Assembly (NCBI RefSeq): GCF_900090265.1
Contig: NZ_LT607752.1
Location: 3,038,001-3,102,000 of the forward strand
Length of the DNA: 64,000 nt
Origin: Micromonospora rifamycinica
GTDB lineage: Bacteria > Actinomycetota > Actinomycetes > Mycobacteriales > Micromonosporaceae
Direction of reading: 5' to 3'
The notes under the pieces are model-generated. The model was given only the letters and a program-made list of their open reading frames with translations. It was not told where the DNA came from and did no database searches. Each line of letters starts with the position of its first letter. The first letter of the stretch is position 1. The position numbers and the translations under genes were made by a program. Below are positions 33,601-43,439 of this stretch, in pieces.

Positions 33601-33623
33601 TTGTTGCCAAGGTGCGGCAACAA
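33601..33623. promoter_or_regulatory. Operator-like palindrome TTGTTGCC-N7-GGCAACAA before cbiM
   Basis: The 8-bp arms are perfect. The site is 47 bp upstream of the cbiM start. It is short for a riboswitch and no cobalamin-riboswitch core was seen, so a metal-dependent repressor site is the likeliest reading. Confidence 0.6.
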
Positions 33624-33722
33624 GCCATGTGCGGTTCACCTCCAGGCCGGTCGCCGGTCGCCCCCGGGGCGGCCCGGCGCGGGACGGCCGACCCGTCGCC
33701 GCCCGGCGGTAGGGTCGTCGCC

Positions 33723-34199
33723 ATGACCGCGCCCGACCGGCTCGCCGCCGGCGACCCCGCTCCCGACTTCACCCTGCCCACCGACACCGGGGAGACGCTC
33801 TCCCTGGCCGCGCTGCGCGGTCGCCGGGTCATCCTGTACGCCTACCCGGCCGCGATGACGCCCGGCTGCACCAAGCAGGCCTGCGACTTCCGCGACTCGC
33901 TCGCCTCGCTCCAGGCCGCCGGCTACGAGGTGGTCGGCATCTCCCCCGACAAGCCCGCCAAGCTGGCGAAGTTCCGCGAACGTGACGCGATCACCTTCCC
34001 GCTGGTCGCCGACGTCGACAAGGCGGTGCTCACGGCGTACGGCGCGTTCGGCGAGAAGCAGCTCTACGGCCGTACGGTGACCGGGGTGATCCGGTCCACC
34101 TTCGTCATCGACCCGGACGGCAAGATCGAGCACGCGTTCTACAACGTCAAGGCCACCGGCCACGTCGCCAAGCTGCGCCGCGACCTCGGCCTCGACTGA
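33723..34199 (+). CDS. bcp: Thioredoxin-dependent peroxiredoxin (BCP type)
   Basis: The 158-residue protein has the peroxidatic site YPAAMTPGCTKQACDFRDSL, with the second Cys five residues on as in BCP enzymes that form an internal disulfide. It reduces hydrogen and alkyl peroxides with thioredoxin. One oddity is AAM where most members have KA/DN before TPGC. TAGGGT (33710-33715) ends 7 nt before the ATG, so it is probably leaderless. Confidence 0.93.
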   Translation: MTAPDRLAAGDPAPDFTLPTDTGETLSLAALRGRRVILYAYPAAMTPGCTKQACDFRDSLASLQAAGYEVVGISPDKPAKLAKFRERDAITFPLVADVDKAVLTAYGAFGEKQLYGRTVTGVIRSTFVIDPDGKIEHAFYNVKATGHVAKLRRDLGLD

Positions 34200-34230
34200 G
34201 CGCGTCACACCCCGCCACTACGGTCGGTGG

Positions 34231-35103
34231 GTGGTCCGCTACCGATACCCACCCCCGGTGCTCGCCGAGGCGGCCGCCGCCGCCCACTCCGTCGCCGGCG
34301 TGCTGAGGCTGCTCGGTGTCCGCCCCAACGGGGGCTCGCACGCCCACCTCAGCCGTCAGCTGCGCCGCTTCGGCATCGACACCTCCCACTTCACCCGCCG
34401 TCCGACCGGGAGCCGTCGACCGTCCGCGCGGCGCATCCCGTCGACACGACTGCTGCGCCCGCTCCCGGCCGGTTCCCGACGGGTGCCGGGGGCACGGCTC
34501 AAGAGCGCGCTGCGCGACATCGGCGTCCCGGACGAGTGCGAGGGGTGCGGCACCGGGCCGACCTGGCGGGGCGCGCCGCTGACCCTGCACGTCGACCACC
34601 TCGATGGCGACTTCCTCGACAACCGGCCACCCAATCTGCGCATACTCTGCCCGAACTGCCACAGCCAGACGTCGACCTACGCCGGGCGCAACCAGTCCAC
34701 CCCGACGCTGGTCGCCGACCACCCGCCGACGCCACCGCAGGGTCGCGAGCCAGCCGGGCCCGAGCAGGTCGCGGAGGTGATCCGGCAGGTCGAAGCCGGT
34801 GTCATCGGGCCGAGCGAGGCGGCCCGTCGGATCGGCTGCCACCGCAACCACGTCTCCCGGCTGCGGCACCGGCTCGCCACCACCGGCAGCGTCACCGCCC
34901 CGCGCCGGACGCCGGGCGACCATCCGCACCACCAGACCGTCGTCCGGTACGCCCTGGCCCGTCCCGAACTCGGCCCTCGGAGGCTCGCCGAGTTCATCCG
35001 GCGGGCGACGGACGGCGCCTGCGCGCCCAGCCACGGGACGGTCTCGAACGTCCTGCGCCGGGCCGGGCTCTCCACCGTTTCCGCGCGACGTTCTAAACTC
35101 TGA
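34231..35103 (+). CDS. HNH-nuclease-like protein with C-terminal helix-turn-helix
   Basis: The 290-residue protein has an HNH core near residues 105-150: a CEGCG zinc pair, LHVDHLDGDFLDNRPPNLRI with the catalytic His and the Asn, then LCPNCHSQTSTYAGRN. Residues 170-215 hold a helix-turn-helix (GPSEAARRIGCHRNHVSRLR). HNH proteins of this kind occur as stand-alone genes in actinomycetes without known role. TACGGT (34219-34224) ends 6 nt before the GTG, so it is leaderless. It ends 5 nt before the tRNA-Leu gene. Confidence 0.82.
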   Translation: MVRYRYPPPVLAEAAAAAHSVAGVLRLLGVRPNGGSHAHLSRQLRRFGIDTSHFTRRPTGSRRPSARRIPSTRLLRPLPAGSRRVPGARLKSALRDIGVPDECEGCGTGPTWRGAPLTLHVDHLDGDFLDNRPPNLRILCPNCHSQTSTYAGRNQSTPTLVADHPPTPPQGREPAGPEQVAEVIRQVEAGVIGPSEAARRIGCHRNHVSRLRHRLATTGSVTAPRRTPGDHPHHQTVVRYALARPELGPRRLAEFIRRATDGACAPSHGTVSNVLRRAGLSTVSARRSKL

Positions 35104-35108
35104 CCCGA

Positions 35109-35194
35109 GCGGGAGTGGCGGAATGGCAGACGCGATAGGTTTAGGTCCTATTGTCCGAAAGGACGTGGGGGTTCAAGTCCCCTCTCCCGCACCA
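35109..35194 (+). tRNA. tRNA-Leu (anticodon TAG)
   Basis: This is a class II tRNA with a long variable arm. Acceptor GCGGGAG pairs with CTCCCGC, the anticodon loop is TTTAGGT, the T-loop is TTCAAGT and CCA is encoded. Confidence 0.95.
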
Positions 35195-35259
35195 CACCGT
35201 CCTGTCGGGAACGTCACGATCGCGGGTCCACGGCAGGTCGTGGCAGGAGGATCAGTGGC

Positions 35260-35790
35260 GTGAGCCTGCGCTTCGTCCTCGACCCCGATCTCACTTCCGA
35301 GCTGCGCGAACGCATCATCGACCTGTGGGTCGACGTGACCAACGCCGGCGGGGCGGTCGGCTTCGTCGCCCCGGTCGGCACCGCCGACGTACGCCCCGTC
35401 GCCGAAGCGACCTTCGCCGGTGTCACCGACGGCCCGGACCGGCTGCTGGTCGGCTACGACGGCGACCTGCCGGTGGCGGTGCTGTTCCTCACCGACCACC
35501 GGTTCCCGCTCAAGGCGCACTGGGGCGTCCTCAAACGGGTGATGGTCCATCCCGACGCTCAGGGGGGCGGCCACGGGCAGGCCCTGATGCGGGAGGCCGC
35601 CCGGCGGGCCCCCGAGCTGGGCTGGCGGGCGCTGCACGTGACGGTGCGCGGCGGGCTGGGCCTGGAGCGCTTCTACCACCGGCTCGGTTACCGCGAGGTG
35701 GGCCGGCTGCCGGGCGCGCTGCGGGTGGCACCCGGCGACGACCGCGACGAGATCCTCATGTGGCACGACCTGGACACCCCCACCGCCTGA
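35260..35790 (+). CDS. GNAT-family N-acetyltransferase
   Basis: The 176-residue protein has the acetyl-CoA site VMVHPDAQGGGHGQALMREA and the C-terminal GLGLERFYHRLGYREVGRLP of the GNAT fold. It transfers acetyl from acetyl-CoA to an unknown amine. An AGGAGG site lies 9 nt before the GTG start. No linked gene hints at the substrate. Confidence 0.88.
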   Translation: MSLRFVLDPDLTSELRERIIDLWVDVTNAGGAVGFVAPVGTADVRPVAEATFAGVTDGPDRLLVGYDGDLPVAVLFLTDHRFPLKAHWGVLKRVMVHPDAQGGGHGQALMREAARRAPELGWRALHVTVRGGLGLERFYHRLGYREVGRLPGALRVAPGDDRDEILMWHDLDTPTA

Positions 35791-35803
35791 CCCCGTCCCG
35801 TGG

Positions 35804-35820
35804 GCCGCAGCCGGTGCGGC
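35804..35820. terminator. Short hairpin between the convergent GNAT and expansin-like genes
   Basis: GCCGCA-gccgg-TGCGGC forms a 6-bp stem with a 5-nt loop, 14 nt after the GNAT stop. Confidence 0.4.
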
Positions 35821-35860
35821 GGGGCGGAGAGCACGAGGCCAGTGGGCGGACGGCGAGCGG

Positions 35861-36958
35861 TCAGCCCCGGGAGGCGCAGTCGACCGGGCGGCCCGCGAGC
35901 GGCTGCGCCGACGCGGCGGGGACAGGTGCCGCAGCCACGTCCGGTGGGGCGGGTGAGGTGGGGGCGGCCACCGCCGACGGGCTGGCGGCGGCTGTCCGGC
36001 TCGGGGTGACGCTCGCGCGTGGCGACGGCGGCCTGCCGGACGGGGCGCTCCGCGCAGCCGGGGCGCTGCCGCCGTACATCTTCACCGTGCTGCGCTGGAC
36101 CCGGCCGGGGGACATGGTGATGCCGCTGGCGGTGACCCGGTGGCCGTAGACGTCGGTGACCCGGACGGCGTACGGGCCGGGCCCCGCCCCGGAGTCGATC
36201 AGCCAGTAGTTGAAGTCCTGCCGGGCGGCGGTGCGCCAGGCGCCGGAGCCCTGTCGCACCTCGACGGCGCGCAGCGGGTTGCCGTGCTCGGCGACCAGTA
36301 CGGCGAACCAGTACTGCGACGCCCCCTCCTTGATCCGGAAGGTGAGCGGGCCGGACAGCGGCGGGTCGACCGCCGCGCGGTAGCTGACACCGACGATGCC
36401 CTGCACCGGGTCGGCGATCCGGGCGAACGCCTCGCGGGACAGGTCGACGTGCCCGGGGGCGCACTCCGGGCACTGGTCCATGATCAGGACCCGGACGGTG
36501 CCCCGGGGGCCGGTGACGTCGAGGTACCCGCCGCAGGCCGCGCCGGCGCTGTACTCGCCGGGGCCGAGCGCCGCGTAGAGCCGGTCGGCCGGGGCGGACG
36601 GGTAGGAGCAGTTGCCGCCGGCCCCCTTCGAGTCGTAGAAGGTGGCCTTGCCCCGGTGGACCGTACCCCCGGTGGGTGGTGCCGCCAGCGGTTGCCCGGC
36701 GGCCATGACGACCGACCCGGCGCCGGCCGGCGCGGCCAGCCCGACGGACGGGGCGGCGCAGGCGGGGGCGGCCCCGGAGCGCAGCGCGAGACTCAGCCCG
36801 AGCACGGTGGCGAGCGCGGCCACGCCCCCGGCGGCCAGCCAGCGGCGACGCCCGCCGGTACGGGCACGGCGGCGGCCCGGCCCGGGACGCCCGTCGGAGG
36901 TGCGGCGGTCCGGCCCGGAGCCGGCGAGTGGTTCGTCGGGCACGCTGCCATCGGTCAC
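35861..36958 (-). CDS. Expansin-like secreted protein
   Basis: The 365-residue protein has a basic N-terminus with one membrane segment or signal anchor (WLAAGGVAALATVLGLSLAL). A double-psi beta-barrel spans about residues 98-190 (GKATFYDSKGAGGNCSYPSA; IMDQCPECAPGHVDLSREAF with the conserved Asp). A CBM63-like domain follows (YWFAVLVAEHGNPLRAVEVR; YGHRVTASGITMSPG), then an 80-residue Pro/Ala/Ser-rich tail. Bacterial expansins loosen cellulose or other wall polysaccharides without hydrolysis. The start is a GTG. Confidence 0.88.
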   Translation of the reverse strand: MTDGSVPDEPLAGSGPDRRTSDGRPGPGRRRARTGGRRRWLAAGGVAALATVLGLSLALRSGAAPACAAPSVGLAAPAGAGSVVMAAGQPLAAPPTGGTVHRGKATFYDSKGAGGNCSYPSAPADRLYAALGPGEYSAGAACGGYLDVTGPRGTVRVLIMDQCPECAPGHVDLSREAFARIADPVQGIVGVSYRAAVDPPLSGPLTFRIKEGASQYWFAVLVAEHGNPLRAVEVRQGSGAWRTAARQDFNYWLIDSGAGPGPYAVRVTDVYGHRVTASGITMSPGRVQRSTVKMYGGSAPAARSAPSGRPPSPRASVTPSRTAAASPSAVAAPTSPAPPDVAAAPVPAASAQPLAGRPVDCASRG

Positions 36959-37012
36959 GCCGACCGATGCTGCCGGACCCGGGTGACCCGGGACAAGCCG
37001 GCTAAGGGAAAG

Positions 37013-37339
37013 CTAAGCCGGTCGGCCGATCCGGTCGCGGTGCAGTCCCGACGCGATCACGGTGAGCGACCGCAACGGCTCGGCGGCCTCCGGGCGGACC
37101 CGGAGCAGATCCTCCAGCCGGACCCGCCAGCGGCCGGCTTCGACGGCGGCGGCGTCGGGCGTGGTGTACGCCCACGGCCGGAGCCGCTGCCCGGTGTCCC
37201 GGAGGGACCGCTCCTGCTCGGCGCCGAACAGCGCGCCGAGTTCGGTGCACATCCAGTCGAAGAGCTGGTCGTCGGGGACGACCGAGACGATCAGTCGGGC
37301 CATGTCCCAGGCCACCCGGGGATGGTGGAGAACCTGCAT
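37013..37339 (-). CDS. Hypothetical 108-residue protein
   Basis: The ATG at 37339 has an AGGAG site 5 nt upstream. The product (MQVLHHPRVAWDMARLIVSV, then DWMCTELGALFGAEQERSLR and a predicted helix AGRWRVRLEDLLRVRPEAAE) has no membrane segment and no family that I recognise. The composition and codon bias are those of a real actinobacterial gene. Confidence 0.6.
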   Translation of the reverse strand: MQVLHHPRVAWDMARLIVSVVPDDQLFDWMCTELGALFGAEQERSLRDTGQRLRPWAYTTPDAAAVEAGRWRVRLEDLLRVRPEAAEPLRSLTVIASGLHRDRIGRPA

Positions 37340-37470
37340 CTCGACTCCTGGATAGACGGTGGCGATTCGGCCATCATCGATCCATGGGCGGTCCGGGACA
37401 AGACCCGACCGGTGGAGTACACCTCGACCGTCCGGCACCGCTTCGGCCGCCCCGGTGTGCACCGCCCCCG

Positions 37471-38304
37471 TCACCAGGCGACGCCGATGCCGTCCCCGGG
37501 GTACCAGTGGTCGAGCGGGGTCTCCCGGTAGGCGAGGAACCGGCGGCCGGTGCGTTCGGCGTGCTCGGCCAGCACACCGGTGGTGGTGACGTTGTCGGTG
37601 AGCAGGAACGCGCCGGGGGCCAGCTGCGGCTCGACGGCGTCGAACTCGCGGCGTTCGTGGGCGTGGCTGTGGTCGCTGTCGTGCAGGAACAGGTCGACCG
37701 GCCGGTCCAGGGCGGCGATCGCGGCGACCGAGTCGCCGACCACCAGGTCGACCACGTCGGACCAGGGCGCGCTGCGGGCCAGGTAGCCGGCCTCCGGGTT
37801 GACGTCCAGCGAGGTGAGCCGGCCGGGGTGCCCCTCGGCGGCGTTGCGCAGCAGGGCGGCGGCGAGGACACAGCTGCCGAGCCCCTTGTCGGTGCCGGTC
37901 TCGACGACGTGGGCGGGCCGGGTGGCCCGGACGATCGCGTACCAGCCGACCCGGCGCGCGTAGCGGACCCGCCGGTCGGCCAGGCCGCGCCGGGCGGACC
38001 GGGCGGTGGCCTGTTCGATGTGCCGGCGCAGCACCGCGTCCCCGCTGATCTCGGCGAGGTATCCCCGGACCCGGGCCACCGGGACGTCGCAGACCACGCT
38101 GACGAACCAGGTGAGGTGCTGCCGGCTGAGCTGGGTCAGCTCGTAGGTGTAGTTGTGGTGTTCCCGGGAGGTGGCCAGCCACCTGGCCGAGGTGCGCAGC
38201 ACCTTCGCGTCGTACCGGGCGACCCGGGCGAGCCGTCCGGGGAAGGCGGCCACCGGCGCCAACGGGGTCCGGGCGATGGCCCGGCGCAGTCTCGTCGCAT
38301 CCAC
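37471..38304 (-). CDS. Class I SAM-dependent methyltransferase (Methyltransf_24-like)
   Basis: The 277-residue protein has VVETGTDKGLGSCVLAAALL as motif I, LTSLDVNPEAGYLA as the acidic motif and VDLFLHDSDHSHAHERREFD, a metal-site-like motif seen in cephalosporin-hydroxylase and catechol-O-methyltransferase-type members. The first 110 residues are a helical extension. The substrate is unknown. TAGAAC lies 6 nt before the GTG start on the minus strand, so it may be leaderless. Confidence 0.85.
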   Translation of the reverse strand: MDATRLRRAIARTPLAPVAAFPGRLARVARYDAKVLRTSARWLATSREHHNYTYELTQLSRQHLTWFVSVVCDVPVARVRGYLAEISGDAVLRRHIEQATARSARRGLADRRVRYARRVGWYAIVRATRPAHVVETGTDKGLGSCVLAAALLRNAAEGHPGRLTSLDVNPEAGYLARSAPWSDVVDLVVGDSVAAIAALDRPVDLFLHDSDHSHAHERREFDAVEPQLAPGAFLLTDNVTTTGVLAEHAERTGRRFLAYRETPLDHWYPGDGIGVAW

Positions 38305-38417
38305 GGCGAGGTTCTACCAGCCGCAGGTGACCAGCGACTGAACGTCCAGCGTACGGCGGCTTTTCGGGCTGCGCCCGGTCGGGCGTACGCGGGCTGCCCG
38401 ACTGGGTGACGGCTCAG

Positions 38418-38423
38418 TAACAT
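38418..38423 (+). promoter_or_regulatory. -10 box TAACAT of the LCP gene (leaderless)
   Basis: TAACAT ends 6 nt before the ATG at 38430 and no ribosome-binding site is present. Confidence 0.5.
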
Positions 38424-38429
38424 GCGGCC

Positions 38430-39497
38430 ATGCCCGTAGGCGAACAATCCTCGGAAACCACTCCGGCCGCCTCCCCCGGGAACGCCGGAGCCCCCGCCAC
38501 CGCCGGATCCCCCTCGTCGTCGCCACGGCGACGGCGGGGCTGGCGGATCGCCCTGGTGGCGCTGCTGGCGCTGGCCCTGCTCGGGGCGGGCGGGGTCGGG
38601 GCGGGCGCGCTCTACCTACGCTCGGTCGAGCAGGACGTCGAGCGGGTGGACGCCTTCACCGGGGTGCCGACGGAGAGCCGGCCACCGGTGGTGGCCCGGG
38701 ACGCCACGAACATCATGATCCTGGGCAGCGACTCCCGGGATCCGGAACGGACCGGGGGATCCCGGACCGACACGATCATCCTGGCCCACCTGCCCGGGGA
38801 TCGGAAGAGCGCGCAACTCGTCTCGATCCCCCGGGACACCTGGGTCGACGTTCCCCGGTCGACCGACGGCCGGTACGGCGGCCGGCCCGCGAAGATCAAC
38901 GCGGCGTTCGCCTGGGGCGGGATCCCGCTGATGGTGCAGACCGTCGAGGAGTTCACCGGGGTCCACGTCGACCACGTGGCGGTGCTCGACTTCGCCGGCT
39001 TCCAGGAGATCATCGACGCGCTGGGCGGGGTCGACATCACCGTCGACCACCGCTTCACCTCGATCCACCCGCCGCTGCGCACCTTCCCGGCCGGCCGGCA
39101 GACGATGGACGGCGCAACGGCGCTGGACTACTCCCGGCAGCGCAAGCAGTTTCCGGACGGCGACTTCGCCCGGATCCGGCACCAGCAGCAGGTGATCCGG
39201 GCGATCCTCGACAAGGCGGCCACCGGGGGCCTCCTGACCAGCCCGGGGAAGCTCGACGACTTCGTCCGGGCCGCCTCGGCGTCGGTCTCCGTCGACCGGG
39301 AGATGTCGCTGCTGGAGCTGGCGACCGAGCTGCGCGGCCTGCGGGGCGGCAACCTCACCTTCGTCACCAGCCCGTCCCGGGGCACCGGCCGGGTGGGCAG
39401 CGAGAGCGTGGTCTTCGCCGACGAGCGGAGGTCCCGGGAGTTCTACGACGCGGTCCGCCGGGACGCCACCGCCGAGATCGTCCGCGCCGCCCGCTGA
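38430..39497 (+). CDS. LytR-CpsA-Psr (LCP) family cell-wall ligase
   Basis: The 355-residue protein has a cytoplasmic Pro/Arg-rich N-terminus and one membrane segment (about residues 36-58). The outer LCP domain has ILGSDSRDPERTGGSRTDTI, VSIPRDTWVD with the Arg that binds lipid phosphate, and LDYSRQRKQFPDGDFARIRH. LCP enzymes attach polymers such as teichoic acid or arabinogalactan-like glycans from lipid carriers to peptidoglycan. The gene is monocistronic, with an ATG and no ribosome site. Confidence 0.93.
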   Translation: MPVGEQSSETTPAASPGNAGAPATAGSPSSSPRRRRGWRIALVALLALALLGAGGVGAGALYLRSVEQDVERVDAFTGVPTESRPPVVARDATNIMILGSDSRDPERTGGSRTDTIILAHLPGDRKSAQLVSIPRDTWVDVPRSTDGRYGGRPAKINAAFAWGGIPLMVQTVEEFTGVHVDHVAVLDFAGFQEIIDALGGVDITVDHRFTSIHPPLRTFPAGRQTMDGATALDYSRQRKQFPDGDFARIRHQQQVIRAILDKAATGGLLTSPGKLDDFVRAASASVSVDREMSLLELATELRGLRGGNLTFVTSPSRGTGRVGSESVVFADERRSREFYDAVRRDATAEIVRAAR

Positions 39498-39555
39498 GCC
39501 GTCGACACAGGCCCGCCGGACCGGACGGCGGAGGGCAACCCGGCGGGGCGACTTC

Positions 39556-39584
39556 TTGCTCCTGAAATATTTCATGCATAGAGT
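39556..39584 (+). promoter_or_regulatory. Promoter of the hut operon with a palindrome in its spacer
   Basis: TTGCTC (39556-39561) and TAGAGT (39579-39584) are 17 bp apart; the -10 ends 6 nt before the ATG at 39591. The perfect 12-bp palindrome TGAAATATTTCA (39563-39574) fills the spacer, where a bound repressor would block polymerase. Confidence 0.75.
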
Positions 39585-39590
39585 CTCGGC

Positions 39591-40442
39591 ATGAATGAAG
39601 GAGCCGTCGCCGCGCCACCGGACAGGCTGCTCGACCTGTTCCACGGCGTCCGGCTCACCCCCACCCAGCGGCGCATCGCGCACTGCCTGGTGCAGCACGC
39701 GGCCACCGTGGCCTACCTGTCGGCGGCCGAGGTGGCCGAGCTGGCCGGGGTCAGCCAGCCGTCGGTGACCCGGTTCGCCGTGGCGCTCGGCCACGACGGC
39801 TACCCCGCGCTGCGCCGCCGGCTGCGCGAGCTGACCGCCGTCGGCCCCGACGGTCGCCCCGACGACGACAACGAACTGCAACTCGCGGTACGCGCCGAGA
39901 TGGCCAACCTGGAGCGGCTGGCCGGCGAACTGGCCGACCGGGACCGGATCGCCACCGCCGGCCGGCTGCTCGCGGCGAGCCGCCCGCTGCCGGTGCTCGG
40001 GCTACGGGCCGCCGGGCCGCTGGCCGCCTACTTCGCCTACTTCGCCGCCAAGGTGCTCCCCGACGTGCGGGTCCTCGACGACGGCGGCAGCCTGCTCACC
40101 GACCGCCTCGAACAGGCCGCCTCGGCCGGGGCGGACGCGCTGCTCGCCTTCGTGCTGCCCCGCTACCCCCGGGAGACCCTCGACGCGCTGCGGGCCGCCC
40201 GCGACGCCGGCCTCACCGTCGTCGCGATCACCGACTCCCCGGTCAGCCCCGCCACCGAGTACGCCGAGCTGGTGCTCCCCGCCGCCGTCGGCACCGACCT
40301 CGTCTTCGACCTGCACACCGCTCCGATGACCCTGGCGATGGTGGTGCTCCAGGCGATCTGTGACGCCGCCCCGATCCAGACCCAGCGCCGCCTGGAGGCG
40401 TTCGAGTCGTCCGCCGCCCGTCGTCAGTTGTTCCTCGACTGA
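39591..40442 (+). CDS. MurR/RpiR-family regulator of histidine utilisation
   Basis: The 283-residue protein has an RpiR helix-turn-helix (LSAAEVAELAGVSQPSVTRF) and a C-terminal SIS domain (ALLAFVLPRYPRETLDALRA; VVAITDSPVSPATEYAELVL) for binding a small ligand. It is the first gene of the hut operon, 12 nt before hutU, and its promoter carries a palindrome of the TGAAA/TTTCA kind that RpiR proteins often bind, so it probably represses itself and the operon. The effector may be urocanate or a later intermediate; a sugar-phosphate ligand cannot be excluded. The gene is leaderless. Confidence 0.9.
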   Translation: MNEGAVAAPPDRLLDLFHGVRLTPTQRRIAHCLVQHAATVAYLSAAEVAELAGVSQPSVTRFAVALGHDGYPALRRRLRELTAVGPDGRPDDDNELQLAVRAEMANLERLAGELADRDRIATAGRLLAASRPLPVLGLRAAGPLAAYFAYFAAKVLPDVRVLDDGGSLLTDRLEQAASAGADALLAFVLPRYPRETLDALRAARDAGLTVVAITDSPVSPATEYAELVLPAAVGTDLVFDLHTAPMTLAMVVLQAICDAAPIQTQRRLEAFESSAARRQLFLD

Positions 40443-40454
40443 GAGGAGTACGCC

Positions 40455-42106
<1,652 letters not shown>

Positions 42107-42110
<4 letters not shown>

Positions 42111-42224
42111 GTGCGAGGAGCGCAGCGCAGCGGAGCACCGCAGTCACGAACAACGGAGGAACCCCGTGAGTGCGAGGAGCGCAGCGCAGCGGAGCACCGC
42201 AGTCACGAACAATGGAGAAGCTCC
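42107..42224 (+). repeat. Two tandem copies of a 59-bp MIRU-like coupling element
   Basis: Copies at 42107-42165 and 42166-42224 differ at four positions near the 3' end. Each begins GTGAGTGCGAGGAGCGCAGC and ends with a ribosome site (GGAGGA or GGAGAA) before the next GTGA. Each holds a 21-codon frame including the stop (42107-42169 and 42166-42228). The first encodes [20 protein letters not shown]; the second ends NNGEAP. Every start overlaps the stop before it by GTGA: hutU stop to copy 1, copy 1 to copy 2, copy 2 to the amidohydrolase. A third diverged copy is at 53125-53183. Confidence 0.9.
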
Positions 42225-43439
42225 GTGAGGTTCCGGGAGTTGTGGGACGAGATCGCGCCGGTCGGCCGGGACGCCGACAGCGGCGGCTACCTGCGGTACG
42301 CGCTGACCGCACCGGAGCTGCGGCTACGGGAGTGGTTCCGGGCACAGGCCGACCTGCGGGGCATGCCGGTCAGCGAGGACGGCAACGGCAACCTGTTCGC
42401 CTGGTGGGGCGAGCCGGACAACGGCGACCCGAACACCGACGGGCGGGTCGGCACCGCGGCGGTGCTCACCGGCAGCCACCTCGACTCGGTGCCGCACGGC
42501 GGGGCGTACGACGGGCCGCTCGGCGTCGTCAGCGCGTTCCTCGCCGTGGACGAGCTGCGGGCCACCGGGGCCGATCCGGTCCGGCCGGTGGTGGTCGCCG
42601 CGTTCGTCGAGGAGGAGGGCGCCCGGTTCGGCGTACCGTGTCTGGGGTCGCGGCTGCTCACCGGCGAGATCGACCCGGACCGCGCGGCCGGGCTGCGCGA
42701 TGCCGCCGGGGTGAGCTTCGCCGACGCGCTGGGTGCCCGCCCGGCGGGGGCCGACCCGGCGCTGGCCGACCGGTTCGCCGCCTTCGTGGAGCTGCACGTC
42801 GAGCAGGGGCGGGCGCTGGTCGACGCCGGTGCGCCGGTCGGGGTGGCGAGCGCCATCTGGCCGCACGGCCGGTGGCGCTTCGAGCTGCGCGGCGAGGGCA
42901 ACCACGCCGGTACGACCCGGATGGCCGACCGCCGCGACCCGATGCTCACCTTCGCGTTCACCGTGCTGGCGGCGAACAAGGAGGCCCGGTTGCGCGGCGC
43001 GCACGCCACGGTGGGCCGGGTCGCGGTGGAACCCAACGCCACCAACGCGGTCCCGTCGACGGTGACCTGCTGGCTGGACGCCCGCGCCGCCACACCGGAG
43101 ACCCTGCGCGAACTGGTCGAGGCGGTGCATGCCAAGGCGGCCGAACGCGCCCGCCGGGACGGCACCGAGCTGACCGTGACCCCGGAGTCGGCCACCCCGC
43201 TGGTCACCTTCGACGGCGGGCTGACCGACCGGTTGGCGGACCTGCTGGCCGCGCCGGTGCTGCCCACCGGGGCCGGCCACGACGCCGGGGTGCTCGCCGC
43301 GCGGCTGCCCACCGCGATGCTGTTCGTCCGCAACCCGACCGGGGTGTCGCACTCCCCCGCCGAGTCGGCCACCGACGACGACTGCGCGGCCGGGGTGGTC
43401 GCGCTGGCCCGGGTGCTGGAGGAGCTGGCATGCCGCTGA
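42225..43439 (+). CDS. M20-family amidohydrolase (allantoate-amidohydrolase type) of the hut operon
   Basis: The 404-residue metallopeptidase-fold enzyme has the di-metal residues in TGSHLDSVPHGGAYDGPLGV (His, Asp), FVEEEGARFG (Glu pair), FVELHVEQGRAL (His) and the last His in GVSHSPAESATDDD. The dimerisation domain contains GEGNHAGTTRMADRRDPMLT. The start is the GTG at 42225, at the end of the second 59-bp repeat. HutF produces N-formylglutamate and no HutG deformylase is present, so this enzyme probably cleaves formylglutamate to glutamate and formate. I recall the same gene order in Streptomyces coelicolor hut loci. Confidence 0.88.
   Translation: MRFRELWDEIAPVGRDADSGGYLRYALTAPELRLREWFRAQADLRGMPVSEDGNGNLFAWWGEPDNGDPNTDGRVGTAAVLTGSHLDSVPHGGAYDGPLGVVSAFLAVDELRATGADPVRPVVVAAFVEEEGARFGVPCLGSRLLTGEIDPDRAAGLRDAAGVSFADALGARPAGADPALADRFAAFVELHVEQGRALVDAGAPVGVASAIWPHGRWRFELRGEGNHAGTTRMADRRDPMLTFAFTVLAANKEARLRGAHATVGRVAVEPNATNAVPSTVTCWLDARAATPETLRELVEAVHAKAAERARRDGTELTVTPESATPLVTFDGGLTDRLADLLAAPVLPTGAGHDAGVLAARLPTAMLFVRNPTGVSHSPAESATDDDCAAGVVALARVLEELACR

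Noticed and set aside
33555..33722. Cobalamin riboswitch before cbiM
   Set aside because: Only a 23-bp palindrome is visible; the region is too short and I see no B12-box-like core, although no covariance search could be run.
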